Source: Urechis unicinctus
Lineage: Eukaryota; Annelida; Polychaeta; Xenopneusta; Urechidae
Direction: 5' to 3'
NCBI GenBank assembly: GCA_034190875.2
Contig: CM067351.1
Location: forward strand, 7,235,851 to 7,299,850
Length of the DNA: 64,000 nt
A program made the translations under genes and the position numbers. Below are positions 41,309 to 52,072 of the stretch, one piece after another. The notes beneath the pieces were generated by a model, which saw only the letters and a list, made by a program, of their open reading frames with translations, ran no database searches and was not told where the DNA came from. Every line of letters starts with the position of its first letter. The first letter of the stretch is position 1.

Positions 41309-44300
41309 CTTCGTGCATGTGGGCTTCTGGGTGCTTTCTGGCGCGCGCACGTGTGTGTCTAGGTGTGGAGAATCGAATGTCATACAGATCACCTGCAGAA
41401 AAGTAACGACAGAGATGTTTAAGCTCCGTTTCCATTCATCCGATGCCGTTATTATAATAGAGCTTACTTTGTAAAACGAGCCGTGGAATAACAAAAGTCT
41501 CGGGTCATTGGGGGCAGATCAGGAATCCTATTTATTCAGTTGCAGTATTTTTAACAATTTCAAAAGCATTTTAAAGATATTACGCGGTTTATAATATCTT
41601 TGAGCCTGTTACAACCCAGCACTTAATGGATTATAGTCACGATTAAGGTTGCGCATGGCTTTGCGCCGTCTACAAAACATAACATTCAATGTCCTGTATC
41701 TAATAAATACTTAATATCATGTGTCATTCTTAGCCCTATTTCCGTTCCGTATCAGACACTGTTTCGATCGCTCTTAAAGGGAAGATAGAAGTAGAATGCA
41801 TAGAGTGTACCTGAGAAATTCATGATATTTAATGAAAATAGATCCTTAAGGTATTTGCGTAGTTATACACTTGGTAACGGGTACCAGGACAGCGCTGGAC
41901 AAGCGTGCATATATTCAATGTTTGTCTCTTGCATAGAACTATAGCGAAATATATTCGGTACACATATTGGTACCACACACAGACAAGCATCTTCGTTATT
42001 TATTATTTATCTACGAATGCCGTAATTAAAACAGCTGATAATGATTGTGATAATGAGGCTATCTAAACGAATATGCAATGTCGCTGACCCAAAGTAACAG
42101 ATATTTATCCTCTGCATATTGTATCCGATTACCCCACAGCCTATCAAGCAGCCAGTCTTTCGGGTGGTAAATACGTTTATTAATTCGTTCAGAGCATGGC
42201 GCCGGCTGTGGATACCAGATTCATTCAGAAATCTTTACCTTGTATATAACTCGAGAAACGCTGTTAATGCGTTAGATCTTTTGAACTGAATGACACTGGG
42301 ACCATTCAACTTATGTGCGCCACGTCTTTGTTACTTCATTACCTTCCTGTTTTGATCGATCAATGCGTTAACTCTAGTTGGGCCTACAAAGAACTTAATC
42401 GACTTCTGGAGATCAAATATCGCGTTATCAGTCTTTCACCAGGGAGCAATAACACAGGGCTTCTCCAATAAGAGTTAATTTATGACTCCCGTGAGATAAC
42501 TTATCCGATTCTTGGGGACAGTTATTGGTTTTGAAAGCTATCCCTACATATGTAGGCATTACGAGTTAACGTGAGGATGGTATCAAAGTTGTGAATGGCC
42601 CATAATTCAACATGAAATAGGTCACACTAACAGTCAAATGTCAGCAACTGTCACAGTAAACGTTTGATTAACATATTGCCCGAATCTATGCGCTAGTTGT
42701 GAATCACATTTACATTTGCATTGAAACAAGACAATATATTCCGTTCAAATGGTAATATTGGAAAAAAACATGTGACTAATGAATTGGTCATTGGTACCGT
42801 GGCAAATAGGAGTCTCTATCACAATGGACATAGGTGATGTAATGATGCTTAAATCAAAATACCACTCATTTGTCACTAAACTCTCATGACAAGGAAGAAC
42901 ATATCAAACATATTATTAGCCATTTGTAAAGTAGAATTGAATCATTGATCTACAATGTTGACGCGTGCTGTCGTGAAGTCAAATGCGCCCATGCCCATAA
43001 TTGACAATAACAATATGGATGGAATGAGTACTGTCCGCAATGGGAATATATTGCCTGCTAAACGAATTGTAATCCCGCATAGTTAAAAATTTCGGTCTCA
43101 CGCTGAAGAGTGTTGGCACAGGGCCATAAAACACGCAAAGGATCCGCCTATTCTGCAGTTGTACATTCACTTGATGGCACATAGTTCGTTAATTGAGTCA
43201 GAGCAAATGGTTTTGTCTCGCAAGACACAGATGACTCCAATATTTGTATCTGCTGGGCTGATATACATAGCAAATAATTATGCGATTTTGGTCTGTAAAC
43301 AATACATAACACTCATCTCGAATGATTTACGAAATAAAGACAGTAGGATCGTTATGGTCCTATTCATCTCTTTCTCACAGATTATACATTTTGAGACATC
43401 ATTTGCCCATAACGATCCGCGTTGACGGCCAGTATTATGCACTAGCATGACTTCTAGCTCAACAATGAATACTGATCGAATATTACTGCGTTGATAATAC
43501 CGTATCGGTATCATGAACTGTTTTAATGTTGGGCCTTTGAATGGATCGCTGGCGATTATCTGGCATTATAATGCTGCATCTTGAAACCAGAAGTTCTCAA
43601 GTTACTAATGGTCCAATACATAATATATCAGGCGCTCTTAATGCCAATACCTTGGGTGTAATAACGTCAACTGACGGGTTGCGCTGTAAATTGTATGATT
43701 TGATACTGCGCAACACTTTGTCGGCTTGAACTCTTAGTCAAGCCTGCTTTGAATATTATTGACCATTGTTTCTTCCCAGCAGCGCGATGAAGAAATACGA
43801 TGCATGAATATCCTTGTTATGTAAGGTTGTTTGTTGGGTGTCATTGTGGCATTTAATAATCCCACTTATTATTACAGCTCTTTCTTGTGATTGTAAAGGC
43901 GCGATAACGCTATATTTCTGTGGCATCTGATAAATAATTAATGTTTCGGTCTAGGAAAAAAACACTAACTTTTGCTGGATAAAGATAAAGGTGGTACATA
44001 AATATAAAAATATCCAAGCGTTCCGAGCAAACCAAAAATGCAAAAAGTGCAAGTGGAGCAGAAAGCGACTCAAATGTTTGAGATAACTTAGGCGATAGTT
44101 ATATATTCTGTGGAAAATGCTTAAATATTACTCATTTAATTATATCATGACTAACCAGTCCTTGAAAATACATCAATATAGGATGTTTAACATAAATTCT
44201 CATTGATTGAGGCGTACACTTGCGTCAATTGAATCATTTAGGTTCATAAATGTCTAAAACAAATAAGAGCATGCATGCAAAAGCGTTAGATGTTGGATAG

Positions 44301-46795
44301 TTTTGGGCAGGTAATTCGTACTCTAGCCCATTTTTTGTCAGATATCTTATTTTATCCACTACAATATATTAAGCTATGTCGAATCAATCCGCTACATTCT
44401 CCTGGGAGCCTACTTACTTTTATACAGAATTAATCATTTAGAGTGAATGTCACGGATAGCTGATGATGGCACCAATAATTGGCCCTGCAAATTTCCATAT
44501 TCATTATTCTTTAATGCACTTGTTATTTAACAATTAACAGTGCACCACATTTCATCTTGTGATTTTTTCCCGATTCACTATTTTGCCAAGAAGCCTTTGC
44601 ATTTACAGCTGCTGTTCCGACCCCAAACAACATTCGAAACAAGTGGACTGTGAGATACATTGCTGCCACGATAGCAGAGTAGGCCTTGCTGATTATTTAG
44701 CAAGACTAAACAGTACTTAGTTAGATTTATTCGTCCGTTAGAAATGACCGATTGACTATATTTATGACGCGACCAGTGCTTTTTACCAGCAAACCAAGGC
44801 ATGTTTGATGCACCATCGAAACCATGCAGCACCGATAAGCTGTTACAAGCTATAGCAAAACACCCGCACGATTTAATCTGGACTTGTTGCGGGTTGTTCA
44901 TCAACCACGTGTATGTTTCATGTATGTTAAATTAGGCTGTCTATTTGGCTGTTAACAATATTGAAATAAAGTCATTGCAGGGTTCAAAATATAAATATTT
45001 AGGTACCTCAGTAGATGCTCGAGAATGAGCCAATAGGTAGGCTTCTGAGAGTATACGTCAAAGAGGGTAGGACAAAGAGAAGTCTAATACTGTAATCAAT
45101 GTAATCCGATGCTTTCTGCATATAACACCAGTGCCATTTAACCTCTTTTAATCTTCGTTTGTTATGTAACTGCTTGCAATATTCAAATCAGGTATTCATA
45201 CCCGTTAGTTCATAGCACGATAGGCTGATTAATTTGTTTGGCTTGTTTTAATACATGAACGTGATGGCTTATTTCTACCACATTTCGCCCCCGTTTAGAA
45301 CTGTACATAATATTAAGAGGGAAAGCTTCCCGCAAATATCTCTGATGTTACTTGTAGTGGTGTGGATGGAAGGGTGTCGGGCGCCATGAGCAATTTTGAG
45401 TGTAAAAAAGGAACTTCCATAGTAACTGACGAATGTTTCTCAAAGAAAGCTCCGATGCATTGCTTCATGCCTTCTGGGTTTATACGAGTTACATCCATTA
45501 CTCTTCTGCTTCACATATTGACTCCGGCCATATGCTATTTACTAGTTTCGTAAACATTGAATATGTATCTTCAACGAAGTAATGTGCTAACGGTTTACAG
45601 TCGAAAGGCATATCAATGCCAATAACAGCGAATGTTTATTGTCTTTCTAGTGCAAAAAGACAGCGTTGTCTTAACGGAACGAAATGACTGCATACTAAAG
45701 AGACTCATTAACAATTTGCTCCCGCAGCTTATAGGCACGTCACGTAACGGTACAATTCGCAAAACACAATCGCCAGCGTTCTTTTTCTTATCAAACACAT
45801 AGTGTCCCATCAGTAATATATTACTTAATCATCATTACGTTGTGCAATTAAGGACCCAAAGGGAAACCTCTTTTTAACTTGCAAGAAAATTCTTCAATAG
45901 GGATAAAGAATAGAATATTTATACGTTTTCTCCACATCATGAGAACTGCGGTAGAGATGGAATGCTTGAGCGAATTGCCTCATTTTCCCTCCCAATAAAA
46001 ACCTGATGCCTACTGCGATTGTACCCAACTTCCGTATTGTTAGGCATGTGTGCAAACCATAATCTATCCAATCTTTTGGGCTGTTGGCTGAGCACATCAT
46101 AATAGCGTCTGACGATAGAAACACAAGGCAGCAACTTTGTTAAATTTATTAGTTCCCGTAGAGTGTTACAAAGAGGTGTTATGTTATGTTGCGGCATGTT
46201 TTCTTTATATAGTTAATATATCCTAGCGTTCGATCGTCAGACCTGAAAAAGCTTAAATGATACCTCAATGTCACAATGCGTGCTTAAATGATGAGACATG
46301 CAGATGGTTCGGATTTAGGCAAGACTCAAATTCGACTCAGAGCACATTCGTCATCTGCAGACGTATTCAGCATATCGATATATAATATATCAGTATGATA
46401 TAAGAATGTTTTTACCTATTTACTCATTTGATTTATTAGAAGTAACAATCTGATCGGCGCCTATTTGTGTCAAGCACCACCATCGACTGAGTCCTACAAT
46501 CTGACAAGAGATACGTTATACTGGTGTATTATGCACTAGCATGATTACGAGCATAGCGATGAATGCAGATCGGACATTACTGCCTAAATAAAGAAGACAA
46601 TATATGCGATATAATCTGAATTAACGCTTTCAAATATTAGGATATCGACATGGACTCGATCAATGACTTGCAATTTAACGATTATCAAGTTTTAACACGG
46701 AATCGTTCATGTTTTTACTACCGAGATGCCGGACAATGCTTTGGCCCGGGCATTATAATTGTGGGAACAACGCTTATGTAAAATTTCACCACACA
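41306..46795. other. Central spacer of the inverted repeat
   Basis: This 5.5-kb centre has no inverted partner. It holds fragments of the window-wide repeat family: 41,780-42,600 is a diverged direct relative of about 55,205-56,180, and 43,432-43,500 resembles 46,528-46,590 (both start near GTATTATGCACTAGCATGA). No known gene was recognised. Minus-strand frames at 44,578-44,904, 45,313-45,498 and 45,937-46,197 have fairly protein-like composition but no motif I can name, are in different frames, and may be chance. Confidence 0.5.
41780..42600 (+). repeat. Old dispersed repeat, related to 55,205-56,180
   Basis: Shared landmarks in the same order include CCTATCAAGCAGCCAGTCT (42,139 and 55,643), ACACGCAGACAAGCAT-like wording (about 41,975 and 55,448), and a CGCGTTATCAGT stretch (about 42,420 and 56,020). 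Identity looks like roughly 65-75 percent with many indels, so this duplication is much older than the long direct repeats. No coding frame is shared. Confidence 0.6.
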
Positions 46796-46848
46796 AACAC
46801 ACATACAAACACAAGCACACACACACACACGCACACACACACACACAC
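46796..46848. repeat. (CA)n-rich array at the right spacer edge
   Basis: ACACAC tracts with a few interruptions lie directly before the inverted minisatellite. This is the mirror partner of the (TG)n array at 41,214-41,305. Confidence 0.9.
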
Positions 46849-47430
46849 GTCGCGTGTGTGTGCTGCTAGGAGGTCGCATGTGTGTACCGCTATAGGAGGT
46901 CGCGTGTGTGTGCTGCTAGGAGGTCGCGTGTGTGTTGTAAGGGGGTCGCATGTGTACTATAAAGAGGTCGTACGTGAGTGTCGTCAGGAGGTCGCGTGTG
47001 TGTTGTAAGGAGGTCGCATGTGTATTATAGAGAGGTCGTACGTGAGTGTCGTCAAGAGGCCGCACGTGTGTTGTAAGGAGGTCATCGTGTGTGTTGTCAG
47101 GAGGGCTCATGAGTGTTGATAGGAGGTCGCGTATGTGTTGATAGGATGTCGTAGGTGAGGTTTGTAAGAACGGTAGTGTGTTTTGCGAGGAGGTCGTGTC
47201 TGTGTGTATTGCCAAGTGGTTGTGTGTTTAATGCTAAGAGGTCCTAAACGTATGTTGGTTGCTAGGAGGTTCGACGAGTGTTTGTCTCTAAGGGTCCACG
47301 AGTGTGTGCCTTGCTAGGAGGTGCCATGCGTGTTTGTGTTTGCTATGAGGTCCGACGCATATGCGTGTTGCCTAGGTGGTCGGACGCGTGTGTGTTGCTT
47401 TGAGGTCGTGAGTTTATTGGTAGGAGGTCG
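46849..47430 (-). repeat. 24-bp minisatellite, short inverted copy
   Basis: This is the reverse complement of the block at 40,290-41,100. Only about three regular units are left at its inner edge (46,849-46,915); the remaining degenerate part is collinear with the left arm. Frames read through it are artefacts of the repeat. Confidence 0.9.
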
Positions 47431-48592
47431 CGCGGGTGTTGCTAAGATATCGTGTTTTCGTGAAATGAGTAGTGTAGTGGCACAGCTGCTATACTCTACA
47501 AGGTTATTATCTTACGTCAAAACAAGTACGTTTGATTATGTTACCAATCTCAGAATGCTTTGGATCAAGCTGGTCTAGTTCTCGAGTTTGTTTTTGAAAT
47601 GCTCGGTCCCGGGTTCCGATTATGAACCATTGTATATAAAGGTATATCAAATGTGCAAGATTGACTGATCCAAACATAGGTATCATGTTCTGTGATCTAG
47701 GTATCGCGCAAATATAATTAAAAGCCGTATCGTCCGCATGAAAATATCACCACCATTAAACGGCTTAAGAGCCTGACTGAGGCGGCATAGTCTCTCCTGC
47801 TAAAAGAAGGCTCTAGTCGTCTCCAATGTTGATTGCATATCTAATCTTGGAATAGAATGTGCATGGTAATATATAAAGTAATTCATACCCCACAGTACAA
47901 TTGCATTGACTGCGCAACTTACTCTACTGCGCATGACCCTGAGTAGAAAAAATCATAACCTTGCTCATTTCCGCTCTTCATTAGAGACGCATAACCGACA
48001 CAATTAGCGGACCGCTCAAAATAAAGATAAACAATACACATCTTCAAGATGCTATTGTTTGACCAAGGTCCGGTGCGCGCCGTATGAGGGCTTAGCAAAT
48101 CCGACAAAGGAGGCGGCAACTTTCGAGGAAAACAGTTTGCAAGCCCATTGTTTTACAAAAGTCACAATCCGAAGAAGTAGAGATGTAGGGGCTCAGAGAA
48201 ATGGAGAGTTACTGTTTGTCTAACTTGAAACTGGTCAGTTACTCATCTATCCGATTAGATAATCGTTGCACTCTAACGACAATGTAATATTTCCTAAGCT
48301 TGCAGTATATGTTGTTTTTTTATCGCGAAAGAATATCTTGGATATACCAAGCGTTTGAATTCGCTTGATGTTTTTGAATGATTCGTAAATACGCATGTTT
48401 AATTTTGGGGGACAAGATTCAAGTGATTTGCAGTTAAAAACCGCTACTCAAGTCATTAATGTTGTAATAAACATGGTTTTATTGACCTCGTTCATCTAAA
48501 CACAGACGGTAAGTTAGCCATACAAAATGATGAATGATATTCAAACACAGCTTGCTTGCATGACCCTTTCTACGATACTTCCTTCACTCCTA
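47431..48592 (-). repeat. Inner right arm of the inverted repeat, no gene
   Basis: Reverse complement of 39,126-40,289 with only scattered substitutions. No gene is seen. It runs on into the inverted copy of the recombinase C-terminal exons. Confidence 0.85.
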
Positions 48593-49036
48593 AACGTGAT
48601 GCAAATGCCTGTTTTTCAATCCATGATATTATATTTTGGACCCAGGTTCTTGTTTGAAGCAGAGGATTTGCTTTTATTTAAGCTTCTTCGCATTTTGATT
48701 TTCCAACTCCGTTAAGTGTTCTGTTAGCGATAGCGTCCCTTAACTCGGCCATGATGAATCTCTTCTCCTTTGACCACGGATTGTGTTGCGTGCGCTATCT
48801 ATTTGAGGCTGGTGGTTTAGGTCCTCCTGGAACAACAAATTACAAAACGGTAACGCACTGTAACATCACTGTTCGATAACACTGATATAAAGTGTCGTTG
48901 ATCGGTGTCTGTATCATACGTTGTTTTGCGTTGTTATCCTCTTCATTCAACTCATCCGTTTCATCTTCCTCTTCATCACTATCTTTATCAACCGCGCCAT
49001 CCGATTAGTCGCATCTCTCTTTTAACACTTCAATGT
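48593..49036 (-). pseudogene. Inverted copy of recombinase C-terminal exons
   Basis: Read leftward from 49,036, this has the same acidic linker ([12 protein letters not shown]) and the same SANT-like end (NPWSKEEKRFIIAEL) as 38,676-39,125, with the splice acceptors kept. It also has the same three internal stops (TAA after KERCD, TAG after the PPAS block, TAA after KCEEA). Differences are few, mostly single bases. The catalytic exon that should lie upstream (to the right) is missing here and is replaced by a satellite array and a hAT-like fragment. Confidence 0.8.
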
Positions 49037-49083
49037 CTGCATAAATATTATATAAATATATATACAAACGCACACATATTTTA

Positions 49084-49325
49084 TATACATACATGTATAC
49101 ATACATGTATACATGTACATGTATACATACATGTATACATACATGTATACATACATGTATACATACATGTATACATACATGTATACATACATGTATACAT
49201 ACATGTATACATACATGTATACATACATGTATACATACATGTATACATACATGTATACATACATGTATACATACATGTATACATACATGTATACATACAT
49301 GTATACATACATGTATACATACATA
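49084..49325. repeat. 12-bp satellite, (ATGTATACATAC)n
   Basis: About 20 tandem copies of a 12-bp unit run with very few changes. Each unit contains the 10-bp palindrome ATGTATACAT, so the array could form many small hairpins or cruciforms. The unit length keeps all six frames open, which produces spurious frames of up to 370 codons (YMYV and HTCI repeats). It lies in the recombinase intron that in the left arm has (TA)n. Confidence 0.97.
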
Positions 49326-49537
49326 TATATATACATACATATATATATACATGTATATATACATACATATATGCATACATATAGGAGATATACATATATA
49401 CATACATATATACATACATATATACATACATATATACATATACATATATACATACATATATACATACATATATACATATACACATATACATACATATATA
49501 CATATACACATATACATATATATATATACATATATAC

Positions 49538-49585
<48 letters not shown>

Positions 49586-49586
49586 G

Positions 49587-49617
<31 letters not shown>

Positions 49618-49684
49618 TATACATACATATATACATATATACATACATATATACATATATATACATATATACATATATATATAC

Positions 49685-49721
<37 letters not shown>

Positions 49722-49880
49722 CATATATACATATATGCATATATACATATATACATATATACATATATACATATACACATATACACATATACACATATAC
49801 ACACATACACACATACACACATACACACATACACACATACACACATACACACATATACACATATACACATATACACATAT

Positions 49881-49911
<31 letters not shown>

Positions 49912-49922
49912 TAATATATATA
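49326..49922. repeat. Mixed (TA)n/(CATA)n/(CACATA)n array
   Basis: The 12-bp satellite grades into TACATA, TATATA and ACACATAC tracts until the CAGGGTT sequence at 49,923. No unique DNA of any length is present except GTAGATA at about 49,581. Confidence 0.95.
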
Positions 49923-50511
49923 CAGGGTTCTCCGCAGAAATAATTTAAAGAGTAGGGGGATATGACGGGGTTGGGTACGGGAGCGGGTTCCGTGAAGCAA
50001 TTTTTTTTTAAATCAGTATTTGTATATCTTCTTTCCTGCATTTTAATGTCTTCTTTACCAAGTACCTTTGGGTATTTTATTTTAACAACATAAGCAAAAA
50101 ATACTAAAATACTTTGGCCGCCTCTGGTGCACAATGCACAAGTGGCATCTCATGCCTGAAATTGAAGAAACATTTTTTTTTTTTTCAAACATACATATCC
50201 AGATATATTTCAAAAAAGTAAAATAAAATTATCTGAGCTTTAAATTGTTATATAATAACCATTTTCAAAATCTTCCACCCAAGGGAAGTCTTTCTTCCAG
50301 TCAGGGTTAAACCCAGGTTGACCGATGCTTAGTCCTCTTAGGAGGTGGCAGAATTGGTTCTGCTGCTGAGGGTTCAGCACATTTTGATGAGCCAGTTTTT
50401 ATCACAAACTGATCCATAAGCCCAGCAGGGCGTTGCACCGATTTCTTAGACATGTTTACAGAGCAAAGTACAATAATCAGGGTTGAAAGTGGCCTGTTTC
50501 AAAAAACCCTG
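49923..50511 (-). pseudogene. N-terminal fragment of a hAT/ZMYM-like transposase gene
   Basis: Read leftward, an ATG at 50,453 opens MSKKSVQRPAGLMDQFVI and a Pro-rich KRTKHRSTWV. After a frame slip near 50,312 it continues as FNPDWKKDFPWVEDFEN. A GT donor at 50,259 and a pyrimidine-rich TTTCAG acceptor ending at 50,156 define a 104-base intron; joining them completes a split Gly codon and leads into [14 protein letters not shown]. The pattern 'NPxWxxxFPW...G(M)xCxxC' is the start of many hAT-derived and ZNF862/ZMYM-like proteins. The rest of the protein is missing. The segment begins CAGGGTTCTCC (49,923) and ends with AACCCTG (50,505-50,511), a short possible inverted terminal repeat of the hAT type (CAGGG), but no 8-bp target duplication is visible. 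Family assignment is from the motif alone. Confidence 0.5.
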
Positions 50512-51084
50512 AAAATTATATTACCGAGCGGCAAGTGCCAAAGGCGCGAAGTCATATCGGGGGGTCAGGGCAAATATGCGTGTGTCGAGCCTCGTTCTGA
50601 TAATGACCTTCAAAGTCTAGATGCGGTCTCAGCCACGCTTACTACAGACGCGCACCATACAACCACCCCGGCTATTAGGCACAGTATACCAAAGCGTAGC
50701 CGATTGAGTTTAAGGAATAGCGCTGTATTTAAGAGATAGCGGCTTATTTATGACTTTGATATTTTTCCTGGAAGTGATAAGCTAGAACGGTCCGCACATG
50801 CGATTGCTGAATGTTTATGTCGTCTATACGCCTGGCAAGCTTCTCCTTACAACAAATAGACTGTTTCTAGAACGAGTTTTGATGAGATTATGTGTCAATG
50901 AAACAGAGGCACTTAAAGCGAATCAAATGTTCCTTACCGGAAATTTTTTCAAGAAGATGACTGAGTTTGATAATCCGTTTTCCCTCTGTGTGTTCATTAG
51001 TGAAACTGTCTTAGTGCTGTAAATCTGCACGATTCTAGCCAGGCAGTTCACCATATGAGGAGAGGTTTGGGAGACTGTAACGCA
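50512..51084. other. Unassigned stretch in the right arm
   Basis: This replaces the part of the left arm that would encode recombinase box I onward. Plus-strand frames at 50,452-50,736 and 50,798-51,019 have no motif that I recognise. It may be part of the insertion that brought the hAT-like fragment, or a remnant from elsewhere. Confidence 0.35.
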
Positions 51085-51945
51085 CTTCTCAACCTGCTGT
51101 TCTGACGAGAAACTTAACTGATTGCTTTTCACCTGAACTGCCAAGGGGTAATAGAGCTTGTAAGATGTGAAAATTGCTGAACTTTCACGATGTCGTCGGT
51201 TAAATTAGGGAGCCCCACCTTCCAGGCTTTGTTCGTGGTCAATGTCGACAGAGCTATAAATCAAGAAGTTTTAAGAATGCCTCTGCCTTTCTCGTTTTCT
51301 GCGGCGTCTTGCTCTCTGATAGCATTGCGATTTTTAAGTTACAGCACTTCCGCAGAGAATGCCCCAACTTCAATGCTAATGATCGTATTTCAACATATGG
51401 GTTTATATAGCAAATTTGCGCTCGATGAACTGCTTTTGGAACTGCATCGAACATGACTTGGCGATATTTATGAACATCACGTCTGATCATGTGTTCTTAC
51501 TCTCTTGGAGCCTGAATTTCACGATTTATTCCGTACGTATAGAGCGTTTTTCCGGATCCTTTTGAGTCAGGGACAAACTGTTGCCAAATAAACGATTAGT
51601 TTGTCGCTCTTTGCAAGGCTTGTGATATGGATCGGGAGTCATACTAGACCGAACGGAACAAGTGCGTTCTTCTATATCCGAATGTTCCATGCTTTTTTAT
51701 GAGCTTGATTTTCTCGGACACCGACCTTAGTGATATGCTCGCCAATCATCGTCATTGATTTACAACTACGGGTGTGGCGCCCAAAGTTTCCGCCACTAGA
51801 ATAATCTCTTTATGGATGGCAAGGAAGATATTGGTTGGCGATCCATTTTCCCTCTTTTGGTCGCCCCACATACAATTATGTGTCCCCTCTTTCGTCTCCT
51901 TATAGACAGTTTACCATAAAATCACATAGCATGATTTAATTCATT
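51085..51945 (-). pseudogene. Inverted, decayed copy of recombinase exon 1
   Basis: The reverse complement matches about 36,700-37,575. Landmarks are the VMFDAVPKAVH and LALKLGHSLRKCCNLKI blocks, read in the frame at 51,254-51,490, and the zinc-finger region near 51,770-51,830. The copy has many indels and stops and ends just before box I, so it never covered the catalytic residues in its present form. It is clearly more diverged from the left copy than the C-terminal exons are from theirs. Confidence 0.75.
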
Positions 51946-52027
51946 GCAGCGTCAGTTTGGTCCAACTCATATACTGTGTCATATACTCACTGTCTAAAGA
52001 CTGATATATATCTGCGTCTAAGTGAGT

Positions 52028-52072
52028 ATGGCGAGTGAGTGGGATCGAGGAGGTGACACTGAACTCACTTCT
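52028..52072 (+). pseudogene. Remnant of the LINE ORF1 start
   Basis: The first 15 or so codons of ORF1 (ATG GCG AGT GAG TGG at 52,028) survive here in inverted orientation relative to 36,592. The match ends at about 52,072, where sequence equivalent to 29,441 begins. The head-to-head LINE/recombinase arrangement thus existed before the inverted duplication. Confidence 0.7.

Noticed and set aside
40290-49325. Regular repeats as a CRISPR array
   Set aside because: Units are contiguous without unique spacers, and the setting is clearly eukaryotic.
49005-50134. Very long open frames (up to 370 codons) on both strands
   Set aside because: They run through the 12-bp satellite and TA/CA arrays, whose unit keeps all frames open; the products are simple Tyr/Met/Val/Cys or His/Thr/Ile repeats.
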